DNA from: an uncultured Clostridia bacterium
GTDB lineage: Bacteria; Bacillota; Clostridia; Lachnospirales; Lachnospiraceae
Direction: 5' to 3'
Length of the DNA: 6,665 nucleotides
NCBI GenBank assembly: GCA_945622055.1
Contig: CALZBV010000140.1
Span: forward strand, 1-6,665
The position numbers were made by a program, and so were the translations under genes. Positions 1 through 4,672 of the stretch are shown here, one piece after another (position 1 is the stretch's first letter; every line of letters begins with the position of its first letter). The notes beneath the pieces were generated by a model. That model saw nothing but the letters and a program-made list of their open reading frames with translations. It did not search any database and had not been told where the DNA came from.

Positions 1-840
1 AAGCAGCGACTCATGTGCCAGGGAAAATGCTTCAAATCCGCTCAGCACCTTCGTCTCTCCCGAGGTGATTTCCTTTTTGTCCTTCTCAAGTCCCGCAAAC
101 CCGGTAAAATTGAAAAGATGTGGCTCTAGGGACAAAAATCCGTCAAAGCCGTTTGCATATAATTTTCCTAAAATTGCAGCCACATTTCCGTCACCCATGC
201 CTGCCGGAACCACGTCACCGTTTTTCACAAGCGCGTCCTTCACATGGATATAGGAGATGTAATCCTTGAGCATTTCATACGCCTCCAGCGTATCCTGTCC
301 TGCCTGTACGAAATTCGCAAAGTCAAAAATCGCACGGAAATGGTCACATGCAAAAGTATCCATTAAGTCCTTACATTCCTTTGCCCTCTCTCCGTAAATG
401 CCTTTTTCGTTTTCATGTAAAAGAACAGCGTCATTGGCAGAAGCATACTCCACAAACTGTCCGATGCGTTCAAACACCTGACTGCGATATGCTTCATTCT
501 TTCCTTCCGGAATGTAGAAGCTGAACATGCGGATATTTTTTGTTTCCATGATATGTGCAATTTCTACCGCACGCTTAAATTCCTCAAAATGTTTTTCAAA
601 CGAATCCTCAATTCCGATTTTTCCAAGCGGGGAACCGAGCGCTGAAAGTCTGATTCCGGCATCCGTAAGACACTTTTTGATTTCCGCTACCTTATCCATT
701 GGCTGATAAATCAGGTTGTTGCCGTCAACTCCACGCATTTCGATATAGTGTACATCCAGCTTTTTTAAGCTGTCAAGCTGTGTTGTCAGGTCCTGTGCAA
801 TTTCATCTGCAAATCCGGAAAGCTTATATTTTTTATTCAT
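1..840 (-). CDS. Sugar phosphate isomerase/epimerase family TIM-barrel protein (3' end beyond window)
   Basis: The reading frame opens at an ATG at 840 preceded by GGAGGA (850-845) and stays open for 280 codons to the window edge, so the C-terminus is cut off, probably by only a few residues. The protein begins MNKKYKLSGFADEIAQDL and matches the xylose-isomerase-like TIM-barrel fold of IolE, tagatose/psicose 3-epimerases and related sugar isomerases. The four expected metal-binding positions are visible: E143 (in LHENEKG), D173 (in IFDFANF), H199 (in YIHVKD) and E239 (in LSLEPHL). A divalent-metal-dependent isomerase, epimerase or dehydratase acting on a sugar or keto-sugar in the cytoplasm is therefore likely. 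It is the last visible gene of the operon with the two oxidoreductases, 65 bp behind the second one. The substrate is unknown. Within the same superfamily an inosose dehydratase or a keto-glycoside-cleaving subunit is also possible. Confidence 0.88.
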   Translation of the reverse strand, partial: MNKKYKLSGFADEIAQDLTTQLDSLKKLDVHYIEMRGVDGNNLIYQPMDKVAEIKKCLTDAGIRLSALGSPLGKIGIEDSFEKHFEEFKRAVEIAHIMETKNIRMFSFYIPEGKNEAYRSQVFERIGQFVEYASANDAVLLHENEKGIYGERAKECKDLMDTFACDHFRAIFDFANFVQAGQDTLEAYEMLKDYISYIHVKDALVKNGDVVPAGMGDGNVAAILGKLYANGFDGFLSLEPHLFNFTGFAGLEKDKKEITSGETKVLSGFEAFSLAHESLL

Positions 841-844
841 ATGA

Positions 845-850
845 TCCTCC
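845..850 (-). promoter_or_regulatory. Ribosome binding site of the isomerase/epimerase gene
   Basis: GGAGGA on the minus strand ends 4 bp before the ATG at 840 and sets the start of the edge-truncated gene. No other start codon lies at a suitable distance. Confidence 0.75.
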
Positions 851-905
851 ATTTTCATTTTATCTCATTTTCTTCCATAGCATCTGGTCCGAAGGCTTCC
901 TTTCG

Positions 906-2066
906 TTACGAACCAAAGGTTCCTGCCGTATCAAATACAATTCCCTTGTCTTCCTTTTTCTTCGAACGTGCACGACGCTTGTTGAGCTCGGCAAGGAACA
1001 AATCCTCATCAAACGGAAGCTCAATCGTTTTATCCAGCCAGGAGGATAAGTGCATCGCATTTGACAGTGTCAGTCCCCGGATGCCCTCGGTTCCCTCTGC
1101 AACCAGCGCTCCACCATGTAAAATACGGTCTGCAAAAGCCTTTAATACACCAACATGCTGTTCATTTTTTCCATCGGTTTCAATTTCAACACGCGTCATT
1201 TCCGGTTTTTTAAAGCCTTCCTTTTCCGTCCGGCAGAAGGTGCGCTCATTTTCACTTAACTTGTCATATATCAGCCTGTCGCCTTCACACACGATTTTAC
1301 CAAGCTCAAACGTAAGCTCCAGACGGTTCGTTCCCGGTGCATCGCCGGTCGTTGTAACAAAAACACCTGTTGCACCGTTTTCATACTCCAGATATGCCGT
1401 CACATCATCCTCTACCTCGATATCATGCCATTTTGCCTCATGGCAGAAGGCTCTGACACGTACCGGCATACCGCAAAGCCACTGAAGCAAATCCAGCTGA
1501 TGCGGGCTCTGGTTCAAAAGAACACCGCCGCCTTCACCGTCCCAGGTTGCCTTCCAGCCGGCAGCATCGTAATATGCCTGTGTCCGATACCAGTCCGTAA
1601 TAATCCAGTTCACACGCTTTAGTGCGCCAAGCTCTCCGCTTTCAATCATCTCATGAAGCTTGCGGTATACGCAGTTGGTTCTCTGGTTCAGCATAATTGC
1701 AAACACCTTATCACTCTTTGCGGCTACTTCATTCATTTCGCGTACCTGCTTCGTATATACCCCCGCAGGCTTCTCACTGATGGCATGTACTCCATGCTCC
1801 AGTGCATAGATGACAAATTCCGGGTGCAGATAGTGCGGCGTCGCAATCAGTACCGCATCACAGGCACCGGAATCAATCAGCTTTCTTCCGTCGTCAAATA
1901 CCTGAACCTCCCCCGGGAGATTTTCCTTCGCCCATTCCAGCCGGCTCTGACGGATATCTGCAACCGCTGTCAGCCTCATCTCCGGCACCATTCCGGCTAC
2001 AATACTGTTTACATGATTGGTCCCCATTCCTCCGATTCCGATTACTCCAAGTCTTACCTGTTCCAT
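906..2066 (-). CDS. Gfo/Idh/MocA-family NAD(P)-dependent oxidoreductase (second gene of operon)
   Basis: This 386-residue protein, of usual family length, begins MEQVRLGVIGIGGMG, a Rossmann fold with the GxGxxG motif at residues 10-15. The EKP motif, whose lysine is catalytic in the family, is at residues 98-100. The mid-protein GGG-VLLNQSPHQLDLL stretch lies at about 179-194, with H189 and D192 as likely active-site residues. It should oxidise or reduce a sugar, cyclitol or glycoside hydroxyl using NAD(P) in the cytoplasm. The frame could open five codons earlier at 2081, but those codons (MGGKK) are the GGGAGG ribosome binding site itself, so the ATG at 2066 is preferred. It follows its paralogue by 42 bp and precedes the isomerase by 65 bp without a terminator. 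The shared YY..WK..W..EGGGVL.NQS.H.LDLL block suggests an old duplication. The substrate cannot be assigned. Confidence 0.9.
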   Translation of the reverse strand: MEQVRLGVIGIGGMGTNHVNSIVAGMVPEMRLTAVADIRQSRLEWAKENLPGEVQVFDDGRKLIDSGACDAVLIATPHYLHPEFVIYALEHGVHAISEKPAGVYTKQVREMNEVAAKSDKVFAIMLNQRTNCVYRKLHEMIESGELGALKRVNWIITDWYRTQAYYDAAGWKATWDGEGGGVLLNQSPHQLDLLQWLCGMPVRVRAFCHEAKWHDIEVEDDVTAYLEYENGATGVFVTTTGDAPGTNRLELTFELGKIVCEGDRLIYDKLSENERTFCRTEKEGFKKPEMTRVEIETDGKNEQHVGVLKAFADRILHGGALVAEGTEGIRGLTLSNAMHLSSWLDKTIELPFDEDLFLAELNKRRARSKKKEDKGIVFDTAGTFGS

Positions 2067-2073
2067 TTTCTTT

Positions 2074-2079
2074 CCTCCC
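2074..2079 (-). promoter_or_regulatory. Ribosome binding site that decides the start of the second oxidoreductase
   Basis: GGGAGG (minus strand, 2079-2074) sits 7 bp before the ATG at 2066. The upstream in-frame ATG at 2081 overlaps this site and has no well-placed site of its own. This supports the shorter 386-residue product. Confidence 0.75.
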
Positions 2080-2108
2080 ATTTCAAGATTTTCCCTTTTT
2101 CCGGCTTT

Positions 2109-3104
2109 TTATTTGCTTCCGGCATCGTATATCTCAAACAGCGTCTGCATTGTTGCTTTTACCGCCTCCATTCCCACCGGAAATCTGCTGCCGTCGCAAA
2201 GACATCGATAAAAGTCCGAAATACAATCCCGATGTCCACTGCCCCAATAGCCTTTCCCGATGCCGTTCCCCTGCTCGTAGCAGAAATGTTCAATTCCGTT
2301 TTCTTCACTCCGGACAGTAACCTCAGAGCCGTTCAGCAGAATGCTTCCCTTCTCTCCCTGTAGCTCTAACAGCACAGGTGCATCCGTCACATAGCCGTTT
2401 GATGCATAAAAGCAGGCACGCTTTCCATTTGCAAAGGACAGCCATGCTTCTGCCGTATCCTCCACTTCGATAAAATCCGACAGGTGGTGATTGGTAATCG
2501 TTGCCGCCACCTTTTCGGGACGCCCCAGATAACGAAGCAGTAAATCCAACGTATGAATCGATTGATTTATCAGAACTCCGCCACCTTCTGTTTCCCATTT
2601 TCCCTTCCATGGACTTCCCTGATAGTAGGCTTCGTCTCTTCGCCAGGTCACAAAGGCTCTCCCTCCGGTTAACAAACCGATTTTCCCCGAAGAAATCATA
2701 CGGTCCATTTCCTTCGTAGTCTCATTGTAGCGATTCTGAAAACAAAACCCCAGCCTTCCGGGATACTGTGCGTCTGCACAAACCAGCTCCGCAAACTGCT
2801 CCTTTGAAATCGCACAGGGCTTTTCCATAAACACTGCCTTTCCACACCTGAGCGCTTCCACCGCCATAGGCACATGCAAAAAATGAGGAGTGCAAATATG
2901 AAGCACGTCAAGCTTTGCAGCGCAAAGTGCCCGCCAGTCGGAATAAATCTCCGCTCGTCCGTCTGCATACTGCTCTGAAAGGACTTTGGCTTTTTCTTCG
3001 TCCACATCACATACTGCCGTAAGCTCCACGTCTTCCATTCCATGCAGCACCCAGCCATGTACCTGCGCAATAGCCCCACAGCCAATGATACCGGCTTTTT
3101 TCAT
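2109..3104 (-). CDS. Gfo/Idh/MocA-family NAD(P)-dependent oxidoreductase (first gene of operon)
   Basis: This 331-residue protein begins MKKAGIIGCGAIAQVHG, a Rossmann dinucleotide-binding fold with GCGAIA at residues 8-13 and an acidic D33 at the end of the second strand (VCDVD), which leans towards NAD(H). The family EKP motif is at 94-96. The C-terminal domain carries GGGVLINQSIHTLDLL at about 174-189, with H184 and D187 in the usual active-site positions. The start is supported by GGGGGAG at 3116-3110, 5 bp upstream. It is the promoter-proximal gene of the minus-strand operon and is divergent to the AraC regulator. It is clearly paralogous to its downstream neighbour, so the pair may oxidise and re-reduce different positions of one substrate or act on two related substrates. 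Inositol dehydrogenase, glucose-fructose oxidoreductase-like or glycoside 3-oxidase-like activities are all possible. Confidence 0.9.
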   Translation of the reverse strand: MKKAGIIGCGAIAQVHGWVLHGMEDVELTAVCDVDEEKAKVLSEQYADGRAEIYSDWRALCAAKLDVLHICTPHFLHVPMAVEALRCGKAVFMEKPCAISKEQFAELVCADAQYPGRLGFCFQNRYNETTKEMDRMISSGKIGLLTGGRAFVTWRRDEAYYQGSPWKGKWETEGGGVLINQSIHTLDLLLRYLGRPEKVAATITNHHLSDFIEVEDTAEAWLSFANGKRACFYASNGYVTDAPVLLELQGEKGSILLNGSEVTVRSEENGIEHFCYEQGNGIGKGYWGSGHRDCISDFYRCLCDGSRFPVGMEAVKATMQTLFEIYDAGSK

Positions 3105-3109
3105 GTCTT

Positions 3110-3117
3110 CTCCCCCT
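3110..3117 (-). promoter_or_regulatory. Ribosome binding site of the first oxidoreductase
   Basis: AGGGGGAG on the minus strand ends 5 bp before the ATG at 3104. It is a strong purine-rich Shine-Dalgarno sequence supporting the annotated start. Confidence 0.7.
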
Positions 3118-3136
3118 TTCTTTTTCCTTTTCCCTA

Positions 3137-3165
3137 TTGTAAAATAAGTCAGGATGAAATAATAT
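3137..3165 (+). promoter_or_regulatory. Candidate promoter of the AraC-family regulator
   Basis: TTGTAA (3137-3142) and TAATAT (3160-3165) are spaced by 17 bp and read towards the regulator. This promoter overlaps the opposing candidate promoter, so the two transcripts could exclude each other. The match is moderate and unproven. Confidence 0.4.
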
Positions 3166-3191
3166 ATATATAAATTACTTGATTTATGTAA
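3163..3191 (-). promoter_or_regulatory. Candidate promoter of the oxidoreductase/isomerase operon
   Basis: On the minus strand, TTACAT (3191-3186) and TATATA (3168-3163) are separated by 17 bp. This would give a leader of roughly 50 nt before the first oxidoreductase. The match is moderate and the region is AT-rich, so the exact position is uncertain. The -35 element lies inside the inverted repeat at 3172-3194, as expected for a regulated promoter. Confidence 0.4.
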
Positions 3192-3194
3192 TTT
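3172..3194. promoter_or_regulatory. Inverted repeat in the divergent promoter region, possible operator
   Basis: AAATTAC (3172-3178) and GTAATTT (3188-3194) form a perfect 7-bp inverted repeat with a 9-bp spacer. It covers the likely -35 region of the operon promoter and the likely transcription start of the regulator. It is a plausible binding site for the adjacent AraC-family protein or another repressor. AT-rich composition makes chance occurrence possible. Confidence 0.4.
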
Positions 3195-3205
3195 TCCGAC
3201 TTTTT

Positions 3206-3211
3206 AGGAGG
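3206..3211 (+). promoter_or_regulatory. Ribosome binding site of the AraC-family regulator
   Basis: AGGAGG lies 12 bp before the ATG at 3224. The sequence is a perfect Shine-Dalgarno with somewhat wide spacing, which may moderate translation of the regulator. Confidence 0.65.
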
Positions 3212-3223
3212 CGATAAACTACA

Positions 3224-4090
3224 ATGCAAAATCAAACAAAACGAACCAATATCCTGACCTTTCCGGTGTCTTCTCCTTTCCATGCAGTCTACCGGAATGA
3301 CAGTCCGGTTCTTCCGGTCGGCCCACACTCCCATAACGCTGCCGAGCTTTATCTGACGCTTTCGCACCTGCCGGATGTTTTGCTGAATGATACCGTTTCT
3401 GAAGTGCCGTCCGGGACCTTAATTGTCATCCCTGCCTTCTGTGTCCACCAGCTTTTCCATGAAACCGGATTGTTTTACGAGCGCTACATTCTAAGCATTA
3501 ACAACCAGTGGCTTGATGCGGTTTTTGGTGAGAAGTCGGACCGCTTTTCTTACCTGAAGCAGAGCAATTCGCCTTTTTTGCTGACACCGGATGCCACCGA
3601 CCGTGCGACGCTTCTTAAGCTGTTTCAGTCACTGCTCTCACACCCGGAGTCCGAAACCTCGTCTGCAATGGCTGACTTTTTTGAGCTGCTGTCTTTTTTT
3701 GAGCATCTGGTAAACCGCCTTTCTCCAAAGAGCAATCATGTTTTTCCGATTTCTGATGCCCAGAAGAAAATTAACGAGGTGATTGCCTACCTTCAGGAGC
3801 ATATTTATGACAATCTCACCGTGACCGACCTGGCAAAGCATTTTTACCTGCATCCGGACTATCTGTCCCGCCTGTTCAAAAAGCATGCACATACCACGGT
3901 CAGTCACTATATTACCCTGCAAAAAATCGCCACGGCACAGGCGCTTCTCCGGGAGGGCTATACGGTAAACCAGGTGCAGGAAAAGCTGGGATATTCCAGC
4001 TACGCCTATTTTTTTAAAACCTTCCAAAAAAATACCGGTACCTCACCGAGCAGATACCGGTATGAATGGGGACAGAAAATGTCGCTTTGA
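3224..4090 (+). CDS. AraC-family transcriptional regulator with N-terminal cupin-like sensor domain
   Basis: This 288-residue protein has the size and layout of the AraC/XylS family. The N-terminal half (about residues 20-110) has a cupin-like effector fold, with HSHNAAELYL at 35-44 and IPAFCVHQL at 69-77. The C-terminal 100 residues form the DNA-binding domain. The first helix-turn-helix is around 198-222 (LTVTDLAKHFYLHPDYLSRL) and the second around 247-275, with the family signature GYSSYAYFFKTFQKNTGTSP at 256-275. The ATG at 3224 follows AGGAGG at 3206-3211 by 12 bp, a slightly long gap, but no other start lies closer. It is divergent to the oxidoreductase/isomerase operon with 119 bp between them, which suggests it controls that operon in response to a sugar and possibly itself. 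The effector is not known. A role in the lasso genes downstream cannot be excluded but is less likely. Confidence 0.93.
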   Translation: MQNQTKRTNILTFPVSSPFHAVYRNDSPVLPVGPHSHNAAELYLTLSHLPDVLLNDTVSEVPSGTLIVIPAFCVHQLFHETGLFYERYILSINNQWLDAVFGEKSDRFSYLKQSNSPFLLTPDATDRATLLKLFQSLLSHPESETSSAMADFFELLSFFEHLVNRLSPKSNHVFPISDAQKKINEVIAYLQEHIYDNLTVTDLAKHFYLHPDYLSRLFKKHAHTTVSHYITLQKIATAQALLREGYTVNQVQEKLGYSSYAYFFKTFQKNTGTSPSRYRYEWGQKMSL

Positions 4091-4094
4091 GTTT

Positions 4095-4110
4095 GGCACT
4101 CCTGCGTGCC
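4095..4110 (+). terminator. Weak hairpin after the regulator, possible terminator
   Basis: GGCAC (4095-4099) and GTGCC (4106-4110) form a 5-bp GC-rich stem with a 6-nt loop, 4 bp after the regulator's stop codon. There is no proper T-run behind it, so it would be an inefficient intrinsic terminator at best. Confidence 0.3.
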
Positions 4111-4214
4111 CGCATGCTATTTCTATCATTTGGCTCCTGGTCAGCAGAAGAAGAATGATGTTCTGGTTGACTCTCTTTCCTAAGTCTAGATTTTTCACAA
4201 TTATGAATTAAAAG

Positions 4215-4248
4215 GAGCTGCGCACTAATTACTTAGTGCGACAGCCTC
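4215..4248. repeat. Perfect palindrome with extended imperfect stem upstream of the lasso precursor
   Basis: CGCACTAA (4221-4228) and TTAGTGCG (4233-4240) pair perfectly around a TTAC loop. Outside it, GAGCTG (4215-4220) pairs with CAGC and TC (4242-4248) if an A at 4241 and a C near 4246 are bulged. It sits about 80 bp upstream of the -35 box of the precursor promoter. It could be a regulator binding site or the hairpin of an upstream transcript. No T-run follows, so it is not a convincing terminator. Confidence 0.6.
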
Positions 4249-4320
4249 TTGTGTTATGATTGAAACATCGTGTGCAGCATTACTTTTCATTCAGCAATTC
4301 TATCAATTATGATACATTTA

Positions 4321-4349
4321 TTGACATATCCCTCTTTCGGGAGTATGAT
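4321..4349 (+). promoter_or_regulatory. Near-consensus sigma-A promoter of the lasso precursor
   Basis: TTGACA (4321-4326, perfect) and TATGAT (4344-4349, one mismatch) are spaced by exactly 17 bp. Transcription would start near 4356, leaving a leader of about 45 nt before the ATG at 4400. The spacer contains TCCC (4329-4332) and GGGA (4339-4342), a small inverted repeat that could be an operator. This is the strongest promoter visible in the window and suggests high expression of the precursor. Confidence 0.8.
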
Positions 4350-4385
4350 ACGATTGTTTCAAGGAATTAAAGCAAGATATTAATA

Positions 4386-4392
4386 AGGAGGA
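4386..4392 (+). promoter_or_regulatory. Ribosome binding site of the lasso precursor
   Basis: AAGGAGG followed by a 7-bp AT-rich spacer to the ATG at 4400. A near-perfect Shine-Dalgarno, in keeping with a highly made precursor peptide. Confidence 0.8.
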
Positions 4393-4399
4393 TTTTATT

Positions 4400-4579
4400 A
4401 TGAAGAAGTGGAACACACCGGAAGTTGCAGAGTTAAACGTTACTGAGACCGCAAACGGTCTTTTCGATTTTGATTGGGAGAGCCCGTTCAATGTTCTTTC
4501 CAAGAAGTCTTCGGTTACTACCAACCCGGATGAGACGGATGAGACGGATGAGACGGATGAGACCAATAAGCTTTCCTAA
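4400..4579 (+). CDS. Lasso peptide precursor, paeninodin-like leader with DET-repeat tail
   Basis: A 59-residue peptide in front of a lasso cyclase. The leader MKKWNTPEVAELNVTETA shows the aromatic-x-x-Pro element (W4, P7) plus L12 that leader-binding proteins recognise in Bacillota lasso precursors, and a conserved Thr (T17) just before the cut. The core would start at N19 or G20 and reads NGLFDFDWESPFNVLSKK followed by a tail. Ring closure to E27 would give an 8-residue ring from Gly20 or a 9-residue ring from Asn19. The tail carries four DET units at residues 44-55 and ends NKLS. A core of about 40 residues is much longer than typical lasso peptides (roughly 15-25). The final Ser59 is where paeninodin-type peptides are phosphorylated, if a kinase gene lies downstream. 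The lasso identity is strong from leader plus cyclase. The ring register and the mature length are inference. Confidence 0.85.
   Translation: MKKWNTPEVAELNVTETANGLFDFDWESPFNVLSKKSSVTTNPDETDETDETDETNKLS
4529..4564 (+). repeat. Four tandem 9-bp repeats (GATGAGACG) inside the precursor gene
   Basis: Units at 4529-4537, 4538-4546, 4547-4555 and 4556-4564 are identical except for the last base of the fourth (ACC instead of ACG, silent). They encode DETDETDETDET at residues 44-55. Because the unit is three codons, slippage would lengthen or shorten the tail without breaking the frame. Confidence 0.95.
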
Positions 4580-4597
4580 TTCAGGGATGTAACTCTC

Positions 4598-4632
4598 AAA
4601 GAGCTTTGTTTATTGACAAAGCTCTTTTTTTT
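4598..4632 (+). terminator. Strong intrinsic terminator/attenuator between precursor and cyclase
   Basis: AAAGAGCTTTG (4598-4608) pairs fully with CAAAGCTCTTT (4617-4627) around an 8-nt loop, and a run of eight T follows (4625-4632). It lies 18 bp after the precursor stop and 40 bp before the cyclase start. It would end most transcripts after the precursor and let a minority read through, giving much more substrate peptide than enzyme, a common arrangement in ribosomal-peptide clusters. No separate strong promoter for the cyclase is visible after it. Confidence 0.88.
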
Positions 4633-4657
4633 ATTGTAAAATCTATTCAAAGCCAAT

Positions 4658-4664
4658 AAGGAGG
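4658..4664 (+). promoter_or_regulatory. Ribosome binding site that supports the TTG start of the cyclase
   Basis: AAGGAGG ends 8 bp before the TTG at 4673. No ATG or GTG is placed as well, and the residues that follow (SGIYGYL) are the expected N-terminus of the family. Confidence 0.8.
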
Positions 4665-4672
4665 ATACACAC

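Larger units (their letters stand above)
4091..4399. other. Gene-free intergenic region between the sugar locus and the lasso cluster
   Basis: About 310 bp without a supportable coding sequence on either strand. Short ATG-started frames here are under 20 codons and lack ribosome binding sites. The stretch contains the weak hairpin at 4095-4110, the palindrome at 4221-4240, a TATGATAC direct repeat (4308-4315 and 4344-4351) and the promoter at 4321-4349. It marks the boundary between two functionally unrelated gene groups. Confidence 0.7.

Noticed and set aside
841..1485. A 214-codon open frame on the plus strand
   Set aside because: It lies entirely opposite the end of the second oxidoreductase gene. 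Its translation is Ser/Phe-rich with no recognisable motif and it has no ribosome binding site.
1653..2363. A 236-codon open frame on the plus strand
   Set aside because: It runs antisense across both oxidoreductase genes and their junction, and its composition is that of a shadow frame (rich in Cys, His, Arg, Ser).
4167..4192. TTGACT followed by TAGATT considered as a promoter
   Set aside because: The spacer is only 14 bp and no better -10 element lies at 16-18 bp.
4256..4312. An 18-codon ATG-started frame upstream of the precursor, considered as a leader peptide
   Set aside because: It has no ribosome binding site and ends before the promoter that drives the precursor.
4529..4564. The 9-bp repeats considered as a CRISPR-like or noncoding array
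   Set aside because: The units are directly adjacent without spacers and are in frame within the precursor gene.
4318..4566. An 82-codon minus-strand frame with an SSV repeat at its start
   Set aside because: The repeat is only the reverse complement of the DET repeat in the lasso precursor. The plus-strand frame has the ribosome binding site, promoter and leader motif.
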